A DNA stretch of 64,000 nt, from NCBI RefSeq assembly GCF_029625435.1, contig NZ_CP121208.1, positions 1,736,001 to 1,800,000 of the forward strand, written 5' to 3'. The notes under the pieces were generated by a model. The model made no database searches. It had not been told where the DNA came from and saw only the letters and a program-made list of their open reading frames with translations. Positions within the stretch are counted from its first letter, which is position 1, and each line of letters opens with the position of its first letter. The stretch comes from Arcanobacterium canis. GTDB taxonomy: Bacteria > Actinomycetota > Actinomycetes > Actinomycetales > Actinomycetaceae. The position numbers were made by a program, and so were the translations under genes. Positions 37,829 through 46,964 of the stretch are shown in pieces.

Positions 37829-39268
37829 ATGGCCGACGAATCGAATGAGCTCAAGCGTGGGCTTGAAGCGCGCCACCTCAATATGATCGCCATCGGCGGA
37901 GCAATCGGCACAGGTTTGCTCGTCGCCTCAGGCGCAACGATTTCTCAGGCGGGGCCGGGTGGCGCCCTCGTTGCCTATGTAGCAATCGGATTCATGGTTT
38001 ACCTACTGATGCAGTCGCTGGGCGAAATGGCAACCTACTTGCCGGTATCAGGGTCATTCGGAGAGTACGCCGGCAGATTTGTGTCGCGCTCCTTTGGCTT
38101 CGCTAATGGCTGGAACTACTGGTTTAACTGGGCGATCACCTTAGCTGCAGAACTCGTAGCCGCTGCGATCGTGATGCAATATTGGTTCCCAAGCGTCCCT
38201 GGCTGGGTATGGTCGGGAGCATTTCTCGCAATACTCTTTATCGTCAACGCGGTGTCAGTTCGCGGGTACGGCGAGAGCGAATTCTGGCTCGCGGCCATCA
38301 AAGTGACCACCGTGATCGTCTTCCTCGTGCTGGGCGTCCTGATGATTTTCGGTGTCATGGGAGGGAAAAGCCCCGGATTTTCAAACTGGACAGCCGGAGA
38401 CGCGCCTTTCGCTGGTGGGTTCACCTCGATCCTTGCTGTGTTCATGATCGCCGGATTCTCCTTCCAGGGAACCGAAATGCTGGGCATCGCCGCAGGTGAA
38501 ACCAAGGACCCGGAGAAGAACGTCCCCAAGGCAATCAAATCTGTGTTCTGGCGTATCTTGCTTTTCTACGTCTTTGCGATTGCTGTGATTGGCTTCCTGG
38601 TGCCACACACCGATCCCACACTTCTGAACCCTAATGGCGACGTAACACTCTCGCCGTTCACTCTAGTTTTCTCGCGAGCAGGCATCGCTGCTGCAGCAGC
38701 GATCATGAACGCGGTGATTTTGACTGCCGTGCTTTCCGCTGGAAATTCGGGTTTGTATGTTTCCACACGAATGCTCTATGCGCTCGCTGAGGCGGGCCAA
38801 GCGCCAAAGATTTTCACGCGTGTGAACTCCCGCGGCGTGCCGATGCCCGCCTTGCTTGCAACCACCGCTGTGGGTGCGATCGGCTTTGTCCTCTCCCTGG
38901 TCGGCAACGGGGTGGCGTACACCTGGTTGGTTAACGCCTCCGGGCTTGCCGGCTTCATCACGTGGATGGGAATTGCGTGGAGCCACTACAAGTTCCGTCG
39001 CGCTTTCGTTGCGCAAGGACACGACGTCAGCGAGCTTCCTTTCCGCGCGCGCTGGTTCCCTTTCGGACCGATCGTTGCACTGGTGATGTGTGCAGTGGTG
39101 ATCGTTGGGCAAAACGTCGAGGCCCTTACGGGACACTCGTCGTTCTACGTGCTGCTGTCCTCCTATATCGGGCTTCCGTTGTTCCTCGGCCTGTGGTGGG
39201 GGCACAAGATCGTCACCCGTTCTCCGGCAATTCAGCCTGCCGACGCTGATCTGTCACGTCACCACTGA
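37829..39268 (+). CDS. amino acid permease (APC superfamily, AroP/LysP-like), 479 aa
   Basis: It begins with the amino-acid-transporter signature RGLEARHLNMIAIGGAIGTG, followed by the SGATISQAGPGGALVAY loop, and has 12 helices. The helix-8 region and GTEMLGIAAGETKDPEKNVP (about residue 210) match basic, aromatic or GABA permeases of the AAT family, which import amino acids with protons. GGAAGGAG lies six bases before the ATG. Exact substrate cannot be read from sequence. It is divergent from the ClC gene. Confidence 0.9.
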   Translation: MADESNELKRGLEARHLNMIAIGGAIGTGLLVASGATISQAGPGGALVAYVAIGFMVYLLMQSLGEMATYLPVSGSFGEYAGRFVSRSFGFANGWNYWFNWAITLAAELVAAAIVMQYWFPSVPGWVWSGAFLAILFIVNAVSVRGYGESEFWLAAIKVTTVIVFLVLGVLMIFGVMGGKSPGFSNWTAGDAPFAGGFTSILAVFMIAGFSFQGTEMLGIAAGETKDPEKNVPKAIKSVFWRILLFYVFAIAVIGFLVPHTDPTLLNPNGDVTLSPFTLVFSRAGIAAAAAIMNAVILTAVLSAGNSGLYVSTRMLYALAEAGQAPKIFTRVNSRGVPMPALLATTAVGAIGFVLSLVGNGVAYTWLVNASGLAGFITWMGIAWSHYKFRRAFVAQGHDVSELPFRARWFPFGPIVALVMCAVVIVGQNVEALTGHSSFYVLLSSYIGLPLFLGLWWGHKIVTRSPAIQPADADLSRHH

Positions 39269-39622
39269 GTTATCGTTTTCGTGTTGTCTTTGTTTGCGCG
39301 TTCACAATCTTCGACTGGATCTGACATCAGGGTGGACATTGGGTGCGCCGGAATGCTGACATCGCTCTGCGCCTGATGCGATTCACACTCGTCCCGCATC
39401 AACGTATGTCCGCGTTCGGTCTCTTCAACGCATGTGATATCCTTTCGTTCTCAATGACTCAGATTGATTACCCGCACTCACCGCCTACGCATGAGTATTG
39501 GAATCGATTATTACGCCTGGGGTGAAGAATGACAGAAAAAATCCCCTGCAGGTGGATATCGCGTCTCATGCGCGTAGAGTGTGCATAGTCGAGCACCCAC
39601 CTGGGTGCGAAAGGAGAATCTC
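39269..39622. other. intergenic region before the GlsB-type gene, no gene seen
   Basis: About 350 bases without convincing coding sequence on either strand. The right end has a TAGAGT box near 39575 and the AAAGGAGAATCTC ribosome site of the next gene. Confidence 0.45.
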
Positions 39623-39886
39623 ATGGGAAACATTATTGGCACGATTATTTTTGGTGCAGTGATTGGTGTTCTCGCACGCTTCTTTAAGAAGGGCGATGAA
39701 GGCATTGGCGCTCTGTGGACCGTCTTGCTCGGCATCGTTGGTGTGGTTGTTGGAAACCTGCTTCTGTCCGCTTTCGGTTACCCCGCTAACACCCCGGGCA
39801 TCGACTGGATCCGCTGGGTCGTATGCACGATTGCTGCAATGCTTGCTATCGGCGCATATCTCGGCATCACCGGTCGGAAGAACTGA
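39623..39886 (+). CDS. GlsB/YeaQ/YmgE family stress membrane protein, 87 aa
   Basis: A small three-helix membrane protein beginning MGNIIGTIIFGAVIGVLARF, with the glycine-rich helices of the transglycosylase-associated (GlsB/YeaQ/YmgE) family and the pattern GALWTVLLGIVGVVVGNLL. Members are general-stress proteins of unknown mechanism. ATG 39623 follows AAAGGAGAATCTC, so earlier in-frame starts are rejected. It is monocistronic and ends before a strong terminator. Confidence 0.9.
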   Translation: MGNIIGTIIFGAVIGVLARFFKKGDEGIGALWTVLLGIVGVVVGNLLLSAFGYPANTPGIDWIRWVVCTIAAMLAIGAYLGITGRKN

Positions 39887-39902
39887 CACATCTGTTCTGT
39901 TG

Positions 39903-39944
39903 AGTTCGGGCGCCTCCAATGGAGGCGCCCGAACTTTCTATTTT
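39903..39944 (+). terminator. rho-independent terminator of the GlsB-type gene
   Basis: Perfect 16-base arms (39903-39918 and 39920-39935) with a minimal loop are followed by TTCTATTTT. Confidence 0.85.
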
Positions 39945-39995
39945 CACAAACTTCTCTTCTCACAAATGCAACACCACATCTGGCAGAGAATACGG

Positions 39996-40100
39996 GAAGG
40001 GCCGAAGGCTTCGCCTTCGGCCCTTCTATCGCGATTACCGAGGTCACTACTCTCGGCAAGAACCGATTGGGCGGCCATCCACGCATTTGGCCGCCCAATC
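39996..40100. repeat. two further strong hairpins in a 390-base gene-free stretch
   Basis: Arms 39996-40009/40013-40026 (14 bases closing on a CTTCG-type tip) and 40065-40076/40089-40100 (12 bases GATTGGGCGGCC and complement). With the GlsB terminator they make three stacked hairpins in 200 bases. No gene is apparent between 39936 and 40327. Confidence 0.6.
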
Positions 40101-40327
40101 AGAAACGGTAAGGCTACTTGACGGGGCACAACTCCCTTTCACATTTACCGCTATTCACTTGTCCGCTAAGCGGATCATCCAGGAGGAGAAAACTCGACTC
40201 CTTCGCGATATGACCAGTATGGACAACGAACCTTGGAATAGAACTCTTCAATACTGGGAATTTTCTGTTAGTTCAACATTCTCCCTTTTCTCATCATGAG
40301 TGAAAAATTGTGCTCACTATGAGTCAA

Positions 40328-42718
40328 TCAGAAGGAAATTCGACCATTTTCGTCCCGATCGAAGAACGGCGTCTTTTTCCACATCACAGGAGTGATGCCC
40401 ACAGAGCGCGCCACAATCCACCACAAGATTTCAATCAACACGGCGCCCAGAATTCCAAATGCCGCACCAGTAAACATCATTGCTGTGTTGGAGGAATCTA
40501 ATGAGAAGAACCACTGAGCCGGCCCCCAGAAGAAGAACACACTGTATCCAACCAACGGCAAGACGATGAGCGTCACTTTCCACCATGTCCATGGACGAGC
40601 GACACAGGCAAGCACCCACGTCGAGGCAATGATGAGCGCGAGGAGAGCTGCTGTTGATTCTTTGATGTGATTTTCTGGCACATTCCACCCGCCTGAGGTC
40701 ACGAGGTAGGTAGTAAATGACACCGCGCCAACAATAAATCCAGCCGGGAGGGCAAACCGGATCGTCCTCTTCACAAAGCCATCGCGCGCGCGCGAGTTAT
40801 TTGGCGGAAGCGAGAGGATGAAGGCCGGGATACCAATTGTGAACCATCCGGTGATCGACACATGGATCGGCATAAACGGGTACGGAACTTGTGCAAGCAC
40901 TACGAGAATCGCCAGCATTGCTGAATAGATTGTCTTTGTCAGGAAGAGATTTGCGACGCGTTCAATATTGCCAATGACACGACGCCCCTCTGCGACGACG
41001 TATGGCAGCGTCGCGAACTTATCATCCAGAAGCACGATCTTAGCCACAGAACGTGTTGCCGAGGCTCCTGATCCCATCGCAACGCCAATGTCGGCATCCT
41101 TGAGGGCGAGAACATCGTTGACACCATCGCCGGTCATCGCCACAGTATGTCCCCGAGATTGGAGGGCTTTGACCATCGCCTGCTTTTGATCTGGACGCAC
41201 ACGACCAAAGACGCGATTTTCGTTGACAACCTCCGTGAATTCGTCGTCCGCGATCTCTCGTGCGTCCACTGTTATCCCTGCGTCATATCCCAGACGCGAG
41301 GTCACAGCACCCACTGAACGTGCATTGTCTCCGGAAATCACCTTCACTTCGACATCTTGCCGAGCGAAGTAGTCGAGGGTGTCACCGGCGTCGGGACGAA
41401 TCTTCTGCACGAAGGTGATCAAAGCGACTGGCTGAAGATTGCCCGGCGCATTCTCAGACGTTACTGACACAGATGCACGTCCAACGAGAAGCACACGCAA
41501 GCCGGTATCGCCGAGTTCAGTTGCACGGGCTTCCACATCAGTTCCAGGCGCTAAGACATCAGGAGCACCCATTACCCAGTGTTCTCCATTTGCAAAGCTC
41601 ACGCCGCTCCACTTTTTGGCAGAGGTAAAGGGCTGACGCTCAGCGACCGCCCACAGCGATGTTGGCGTTCCCAACTCGTCAGCAACTGCCTTCATGGTGA
41701 CATTAGGATCAGGATCCGATGCGGCAAGCTGAGCAAGTCCCTCACGTGCCGTCGTTTCATCAATCTGCCCAACGATTTCAAAATCACCGAACTCAAGGGT
41801 GTTTTGCGTCAATGTGCCTGTTTTATCAGCGCAGACAACATCGACTCGCGCCAATCCCTCGATCGCAGGCAATTCCTGCACCAAACACTTGCGCATTCCC
41901 AGTCGGATCACTCCAAGCGCAAATGCCGTAGTCGTGATCAGCACTAGTCCTTCCGGAACCATCGGAACCAGCGCTCCAGCAATACGCAACACCACATCGG
42001 AGTAGTTGTGAGACCCCGGCTGACGAATCTGTGAGATCACGATGAGAATCCCCACCGGGATCAACACCCAGGTGATGATCTTCAGAATTTGATTGATCCC
42101 TGCCTGGAGTTGGGACTTTGCGAGGGAATACTTCGATGCCTCAGCGGTAAGTTTCGCCGCATAGGAATCCGAGCCAACTTTCGTCACGACGTAATCGCCA
42201 GATCCTGAAACCACGAAACTGCCGGACATGACAGTATCGCCCGGACCTTTATGTACCGGATCTGATTCTCCCGTGAGCATCGACTCATCAACGTCGAGGT
42301 ATTGCGACTCGCACACTTCGCCATCGACCACGATCTGAGCTCCGGCACCGATGTGCAGAACGTCATCCAGAACAATTTCACTTTGCTCAACCTCAACGAG
42401 CTTGCCGTCTCGCCAGGCTTGGGGACGTTCTTCACCAAGAATGGAAAGCTCCGAAAGGGTTTTACGTGCGCGCAGCTCTTGGATAATGCCAACCACAGAG
42501 TTGACCACGATCAGGCCACCGAAAGTCGCCTGGATCCAGTGTCCGGTGGTGAGAACGATAACGAACAACACTCCGAGGATTGCGTTGATCCTGGTAAAAA
42601 CGTTTGTCCGGATAATATCCCACGTCGTTTTTCCAGCACTCGGCGGCAGTATGTTGCGCCGCCCGTCCGCTAGACGCTCATCCACTTCAGCCTTACTCAG
42701 ACCTAATACAGTCTTCAT
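40328..42718 (-). CDS. P-type cation-transporting ATPase (CtpE-like), 796 aa
   Basis: All P-type ATPase hallmarks are present: the actuator motif MLTGESDPV, the phosphorylated aspartate in CADKTGTLTQN (about residue 295) and the hinge MTGDGVNDVLALKDADIGVAMGSG, with about ten membrane helices. The length and the sequence around SGASATRSVAKIVLLDDKF match the actinobacterial CtpE group, a calcium transporter in mycobacteria. There is no N-terminal metal-binding CxxC domain, so copper is unlikely. ATG 42716-42718 is preceded by AAAGGGAG, and earlier in-frame starts are not supported. Confidence 0.88.
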   Translation of the reverse strand: MKTVLGLSKAEVDERLADGRRNILPPSAGKTTWDIIRTNVFTRINAILGVLFVIVLTTGHWIQATFGGLIVVNSVVGIIQELRARKTLSELSILGEERPQAWRDGKLVEVEQSEIVLDDVLHIGAGAQIVVDGEVCESQYLDVDESMLTGESDPVHKGPGDTVMSGSFVVSGSGDYVVTKVGSDSYAAKLTAEASKYSLAKSQLQAGINQILKIITWVLIPVGILIVISQIRQPGSHNYSDVVLRIAGALVPMVPEGLVLITTTAFALGVIRLGMRKCLVQELPAIEGLARVDVVCADKTGTLTQNTLEFGDFEIVGQIDETTAREGLAQLAASDPDPNVTMKAVADELGTPTSLWAVAERQPFTSAKKWSGVSFANGEHWVMGAPDVLAPGTDVEARATELGDTGLRVLLVGRASVSVTSENAPGNLQPVALITFVQKIRPDAGDTLDYFARQDVEVKVISGDNARSVGAVTSRLGYDAGITVDAREIADDEFTEVVNENRVFGRVRPDQKQAMVKALQSRGHTVAMTGDGVNDVLALKDADIGVAMGSGASATRSVAKIVLLDDKFATLPYVVAEGRRVIGNIERVANLFLTKTIYSAMLAILVVLAQVPYPFMPIHVSITGWFTIGIPAFILSLPPNNSRARDGFVKRTIRFALPAGFIVGAVSFTTYLVTSGGWNVPENHIKESTAALLALIIASTWVLACVARPWTWWKVTLIVLPLVGYSVFFFWGPAQWFFSLDSSNTAMMFTGAAFGILGAVLIEILWWIVARSVGITPVMWKKTPFFDRDENGRISF

Positions 42719-42914
42719 ACACTCCCTTTCGTCTTCCACTCACCCTACCGCGTGGCTCTGACAAAAAATCTCAGCCACAAGTCGGATTTCTCAAATCGCG
42801 TCATTTCGCTGGTCAATTCAGCCACGAATCGCCGAGCAATTTGGGCGGATGCGTATGCGCCCAGATAGTATTGGCTTGGCACAATTCCAACTACATGAAA
42901 AGAAGTGTTCACAG

Positions 42915-43397
42915 ATGAAGAAGATTTTTGCGGCCGCTTGCGTGTCGCTGATCGCTTTAGCCGGTTGCTCGTCCACCCCGACGGCGAGCACTTCCAGTGC
43001 TCCAGCTGACGATGCAGTCAAACTCGATGGCACCTACAACTCGGTTGAAGATCTCCACAAGGCCGTCGTTGATGCCGGCTACAAGTGTGATGCCTACTCC
43101 AACAAGCAAAAGCAAAAGGACGAATCCGGCAAAGAAGTCGAGATGGAGATCGGCTACAACAAGGCGACGTGCAACGGTATGGACATCCTGACTGTGACGG
43201 CGAACCGCGGTTCAAACTCTGCCGATGTTCACCTTGCTCAGGAAGCAACACCGAAGGGTGAGAAGATCTATTTCCTGACCGGCGATAACTGGAACGTGCG
43301 CGGCGAAAAAGCTGATCTGGAAAAAATCGCTCAGAAAATGAAGGGTGAAATCCAGGAAGTCGAAGGTGCCATGTCACCTGAGCCTGCAGCGAAGTAA
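42915..43397 (+). CDS. putative lipoprotein, 160 aa
   Basis: MKKIFAAACVSLIALAGC is a lipoprotein signal peptide with lipobox LAGC, followed by a Ser/Thr/Ala spacer and a compact domain of about 125 residues with one cysteine pair (YKCDAYSN and KATCNGMD). I do not recognise the family. The protein should be lipid-anchored on the outer face of the membrane. Start ATG 42915 is chosen by the signal peptide. It is a single gene with its own terminator and is divergent from the P-type ATPase. Confidence 0.8.
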   Translation: MKKIFAAACVSLIALAGCSSTPTASTSSAPADDAVKLDGTYNSVEDLHKAVVDAGYKCDAYSNKQKQKDESGKEVEMEIGYNKATCNGMDILTVTANRGSNSADVHLAQEATPKGEKIYFLTGDNWNVRGEKADLEKIAQKMKGEIQEVEGAMSPEPAAK

Positions 43398-43420
43398 CTC
43401 GCTCACTCACATCACACCCA

Positions 43421-43470
43421 AAGGTTTTCCCTGGACTCTTACTTTTCGTTAAGAGGCCAGGGAAAACCTT
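43421..43470. terminator. terminator of the lipoprotein gene
   Basis: Perfect 14-base arms (43421-43434 and 43457-43470) enclose a nested CTCTT/AAGAG stem (43436-43440/43451-43455). No T tract follows on the plus strand. Confidence 0.75.
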
Positions 43471-43556
43471 GTTACGAACCTCAAGAGATGAACCGATACC
43501 CGTTCGCGTAGTCTGAGATAAGTGGCACGCCGTACTACCCTCGTACGCACCTCACC

Positions 43557-43641
43557 GTTTTCGTTGTCATGCATTGGTCATGCAAAACTGTAGAACAAAA
43601 CCCCTGATTACCACTTTTCGTTAGTATTTCAGGGGTTTTTG
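43557..43641 (-). repeat. tRNA-Ser 3'-flank repeat, copy A
   Basis: Starting directly after the CCA of tRNA-Ser(CGA), about 85 bases are nearly the same as the sequence after tRNA-Ser(UGA) at 52933-53014. The first half is a terminator-like hairpin (AACCCCTGA ... TCAGGGGTT). The second half contains TGCATGAC twice (TGCATGACCAATGCATGACA). The two copies are in opposite orientation in the window. Confidence 0.85.
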
Positions 43642-43732
43642 TGGCGGTGACGGTGGGATTTGAACCCACGGTACGGGGTTACCGTACACAGCATTTCGAG
43701 TGCTGCACCTTCGGCCGCTCGGACACGTCACC
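43642..43732 (-). tRNA. tRNA-Ser (anticodon CGA)
   Basis: On the minus strand acceptor GGTGACG pairs with CGTCACC. The anticodon loop CTCGAAA gives CGA (codon UCG). A long class II variable arm (TGTACGGTAACCCCGTACC) and T arm GTGGGTTCAAATCCCAC follow. CCA is encoded (43642-43644). Confidence 0.95.
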
Positions 43733-43742
43733 TCGGCAACCA

Positions 43743-43771
43743 ATAGTACGTCCATTTACACATTCGAGCAA
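43743..43771 (-). promoter_or_regulatory. promoter of tRNA-Ser(CGA)
   Basis: On the minus strand TTGCTC (43766-43771) and TACTAT (43743-43748) are separated by 17 bases, 10 bases before the tRNA. Confidence 0.6.
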
Positions 43772-43813
43772 AGCGACACACTGTAACGCACGCCACGCAA
43801 CGATTATCGGTGG

Positions 43814-44311
43814 TCACCCACGCATGTCTTGTCTCAATCGCATATCTTGTCTCAATTTCACGAACCACTTAGTGAGCTGAGACGTTACTTCTTCCTGTTC
43901 GATCCCACCGATCACTTCGATGGGTGCCCCCAGCCTGGCATCTCGAAGTACATCGCGTATTGATCCAGCTGCACCAGCTTTTTCTTCCCATGCACCGAAG
44001 ACCACTCGTGACATACGTGCATTCACAATCGCCCCCGCACACATGGTGCATGGTTCAAGTGTGACAACCAAGGTACACCCGCTGAGATTCCACCCGCCGA
44101 TAGCACGCCCAGCTTCACGCATGGCATTGATTTCAGCGTGGCCTACAGGATCAGCATCGCGTTCACGGGTATTAAAACCTCGGCCAATCACCTCACCCGT
44201 CGGCGAAATGACAAGAGCACCAACGGGAACATCGCCAACCTGCCCGGCACAATTAGCCAAGTCCACAGCTTCGCGCATCCAAACGCGCTCAATCTCATAC
44301 ATATCACCCAT
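43814..44311 (-). CDS. tadA: tRNA-specific adenosine deaminase
   Basis: A cytidine-deaminase fold with the zinc/catalytic motif GHAEINAM (about residues 57-64) and LEPCTMCAGAI (about residues 88-98). TadA converts A34 to inosine in tRNA-Arg(ACG), and such a tRNA lies at 57327. At 165 residues it is normal in length. The C-terminus is odd: LRQDMRLRQDMRG, from an 18-base tandem duplication just before the stop. Start ATG 44311, or an ATG three codons later, divergent from upp. Confidence 0.92.
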   Translation of the reverse strand: MGDMYEIERVWMREAVDLANCAGQVGDVPVGALVISPTGEVIGRGFNTRERDADPVGHAEINAMREAGRAIGGWNLSGCTLVVTLEPCTMCAGAIVNARMSRVVFGAWEEKAGAAGSIRDVLRDARLGAPIEVIGGIEQEEVTSQLTKWFVKLRQDMRLRQDMRG

Positions 44312-44355
44312 CGTATTGAAGCGCCCTGCGCCTGCGCACGCGGTAAATTTGAGAC

Positions 44356-44994
44356 ATGGAAATTAATGTCATTGAGCACCCTCTTGTCTCACATAAGCTG
44401 ACCGTGTTGCGCGATAAGGAAACTCCTTCGCCAATCTTCCGCCAGATCGTGGAAGAAATCATCATGTTGCTGTCCTACGAATCCACCCGCGATGTCCTGG
44501 TGGAGCCTATCGAGATCGACACGCCGGTTGCTCACATGACTGGTTCCGCTCTCACCACGCCCGGCCCAATCGTCGTGCCGATTCTGCGTGCTGGTCTGGG
44601 TATGCTCGAAGGCATGACTCGTCTGATGCCGACTGCCGAAGTCGGCTTCCTGGGCATGAAACGTGACGAAACCACCTACGAAGCTGTCACCTACGCTAAC
44701 CGCCTGCCAGATGATCTCTCAGGCCGCCAGTGCTTCGTCCTCGACCCAATGCTTGCCACTGGACACACGCTGATCGCAGCGATCGATTACCTTCTTGAGC
44801 GCGGCGCCCGCGACGTCACCGCCATCTGCATTCTCGCAGCTCCAGAGGGCTTAAAGGCAGTGGAAGACCACCTCGCTGACCGCGCCGATGTGCGCATCGT
44901 TCTGGCAGCGGTTGACGAAAAGCTCAACGAGCACGGTTACATCGTCCCCGGCCTGGGTGACGCCGGAGATCGTCTTTACGGCGTGGTTGACTGA
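44356..44994 (+). CDS. upp: uracil phosphoribosyltransferase
   Basis: 212 residues, with the PRPP loop [11 protein letters not shown] (about residues 127-137, one change from the usual DPMLATGGT) and the C-terminal uracil-binding [12 protein letters not shown]. It makes UMP from uracil and PRPP in pyrimidine salvage. ATG 44356 is 8 bases after TAAATT, so the transcript may start at or near the start codon. tadA is divergent 44 bases away, as often seen in actinobacteria. Confidence 0.95.
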   Translation: MEINVIEHPLVSHKLTVLRDKETPSPIFRQIVEEIIMLLSYESTRDVLVEPIEIDTPVAHMTGSALTTPGPIVVPILRAGLGMLEGMTRLMPTAEVGFLGMKRDETTYEAVTYANRLPDDLSGRQCFVLDPMLATGHTLIAAIDYLLERGARDVTAICILAAPEGLKAVEDHLADRADVRIVLAAVDEKLNEHGYIVPGLGDAGDRLYGVVD

Positions 44995-45104
44995 TTTTCG
45001 CCGACGTCGGGCCAGCAGTACCTCGCGTACACCAGACTTGCTAGTCTTGGGCGCGAATAGACTGGCAATGTCAGTCGGAACAACTTTCAATTACAAGGAG
45101 AGAC

Positions 45105-45965
45105 ATGGGAAAGAAGAGCCGTCGCGATCGCGAAAAGGCACCGAAGAAGAAGCGCGTACAGTTTGTTGATCGTCCTTTTGAAGGTCTCGATTTTGAGGCA
45201 CGCCTGGTTGCGATGCGCGAAATCGTGCCAGCAGCAACCCTGCGCGTGAAACTCAACGAGAACCACGGCGGCGAAGAAGCATTGATCGTCTCGGTGCTCC
45301 CAGGTATGGCTTCGGCGGCGCGCCGCGAGGACGGCGTGGCAATGGCTGCAGCTCAAACCGTCATGAGCTCAGGAGACGCCTCCCTCGATATCGCTGATCG
45401 CCTGCTCGCCGCGCTCGAACTTAAGCCAGGCGAAACTGCGGCCGCATCGGAGCTCCCTGACGCCGATGGCGAACGCCTCGCCGACGTCCTCGACCTCACC
45501 TTTGATGCAGAATTCACCACGTACCCCAATTTCGCATTCTGGGTTTCCGCCGACGAGCTGGCAAAGCCAGATGTCAAGGCGGCAGTGGAAGAGACCGCTG
45601 GCCAGATGGTTCCAACCGTCGAAGTCGAAGGTTTCGAAGGCGCATTCTGGTGCCGTATGCAGCGCGAATTCGTGCGCTGGGTTCGCCCAGAAGCTGAAGC
45701 AGAGATGCTCGACGCTCTCGCTCGTCTCCAGGCCGCACGTGAGCTAAATTTCGACGGCGCTGTTTTCAAGGGCGCATTCCGTTCCTCTGGTCTGCTCACG
45801 CCCGTGTGGGAACTTGAGCGCGGAACCGAAGCTGACGAGCTCGTCGGCCCGCTGGGTGACTTCACAGCCAAACTTGATGCCGCTCTTGCCCAGACTGCTC
45901 CGCTGACACCGGAAGAGCGTCGCGCGCGCAGCGGAATTGTGTCGCGTCAGCTCACTCTTCGCTGA
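45105..45965 (+). CDS. DUF5926 family protein, 286 aa
   Basis: A very basic N-terminus (MGKKSRRDREKAPKKKRVQF) followed by VDRPFEGLDFEARLVAMREI and PAATLRVKL, as in the actinobacterial DUF5926 family. It is cytoplasmic with no membrane segment or signal peptide, and its function is unknown. AAGGAGAGAC precedes the ATG. It ends before a perfect 11-base hairpin. The conserved C-terminal part holds FVRWVRPEAEAEMLDALARL. Confidence 0.8.
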   Translation: MGKKSRRDREKAPKKKRVQFVDRPFEGLDFEARLVAMREIVPAATLRVKLNENHGGEEALIVSVLPGMASAARREDGVAMAAAQTVMSSGDASLDIADRLLAALELKPGETAAASELPDADGERLADVLDLTFDAEFTTYPNFAFWVSADELAKPDVKAAVEETAGQMVPTVEVEGFEGAFWCRMQREFVRWVRPEAEAEMLDALARLQAARELNFDGAVFKGAFRSSGLLTPVWELERGTEADELVGPLGDFTAKLDAALAQTAPLTPEERRARSGIVSRQLTLR

Positions 45966-45978
45966 GCGCCATTTTTCG

Positions 45979-46013
45979 CCGACGCCGGTGCGCCTGACGC
46001 GTACCGGCGTCGG
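45979..46013. terminator. terminator after the DUF5926 gene
   Basis: Arms CCGACGCCGGT (45979-45989) and ACCGGCGTCGG (46003-46013), followed by TTCGTTTTG. Confidence 0.7.
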
Positions 46014-46166
46014 TTCGTTTTGTGCGGCATAGTTCTCTTTCACAATGTCGCTGAGCACCATTCCCCCTTCAAAGTACGCTCAGGGTGGACACGGCTGAAC
46101 GTACAATGACGTAGCTAGGTCTAAAGACCGTATAGAATGGGCGCAATGTTCCATAAGGGAGGTACC

Positions 46167-46964
46167 GTGAGCGAACAGTCCCCAGAGCGTGAAGCTCCAA
46201 TCCATGTTGCCGTCATTATCCCGGCGAAGGACGAAGCGGAGCGCATCGGTGCAACGGTTCGTGCCGCACGGGCCATTCCAGGCGTAGATATGGTGATCGT
46301 GGTTGATGACGGATCAAGCGACGACACCCAAGGAGTTGCACGCGCAGCAGGAGCTTCCGCGATCCGCCATAGCGTCAATCGTGGCAAGGCTGCAGCAATG
46401 GAAACAGGCGCCTCCGTCGTCGCAATGCGCGACGCCGACGGCTCGATTCCACGCGCACTGTTGTTTATCGACGCCGATTTGGGTGATTCTGCGATAGAGA
46501 CAGCACCCCTCATCGAACCTGTGCTGAATGGGAAAGTTGACTGCACAATTGCCTATCTTCCACCACAAGAAGGTGCTGGCGGGCACGGCTTCGTCACCGG
46601 TGCTGGACGCAAAGCCATTGAAAAAGCCACCGGGTGGGTCCCGCGCGCCCCATTATCTGGACAGAGGTGCATTACTCGCGAAGCTTTCGAGTCAGTTCGC
46701 CCTCTCGCCCACGGGTGGGGAGTGGAAGTGGGGATGACAATCGATCTCCTCGTCGGCGGATTCACAGTTCAAGAAGTTCCTTGCAACCTGCGCCATCGCG
46801 CCACTGCGAACGATCTCGCTGGCCAGTTGCACCGAGCATCACAATATAAGGATGTTCTCCGCGCAGTAGCTGTACGTAAGGCGAAGCGTCAGCGAGTCCC
46901 GGCTGATGCCCGCGGCCCGAAAACGCAAGATTGTGCTCCGTACAACGCTTTCGGTCGCTACTAA
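46167..46964 (+). CDS. glycosyltransferase family 2 protein, 265 aa
   Basis: A GT-A fold nucleotide-sugar transferase beginning with VAVIIPAKDEAERIG and VIVVDDGSSDDT, with the metal-binding DAD in LLFIDADLGD and an acceptor region near VEVGMTIDLL. It has no membrane helices. GTG 46167 is preceded by AAGGGAGGTACC. It converges with a membrane protein that has an alkaline-phosphatase-like ectodomain, with a 4-base overlap of the two stops. The pair suggests envelope polymer work, but the donor and acceptor are not identifiable. Confidence 0.87.
   Translation: MSEQSPEREAPIHVAVIIPAKDEAERIGATVRAARAIPGVDMVIVVDDGSSDDTQGVARAAGASAIRHSVNRGKAAAMETGASVVAMRDADGSIPRALLFIDADLGDSAIETAPLIEPVLNGKVDCTIAYLPPQEGAGGHGFVTGAGRKAIEKATGWVPRAPLSGQRCITREAFESVRPLAHGWGVEVGMTIDLLVGGFTVQEVPCNLRHRATANDLAGQLHRASQYKDVLRAVAVRKAKRQRVPADARGPKTQDCAPYNAFGRY

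Noticed and set aside
39919-40299. 126-codon plus-strand frame after the GlsB-type gene
   Set aside because: It runs through three hairpins, has no ribosome site at a sensible distance and no family resemblance.
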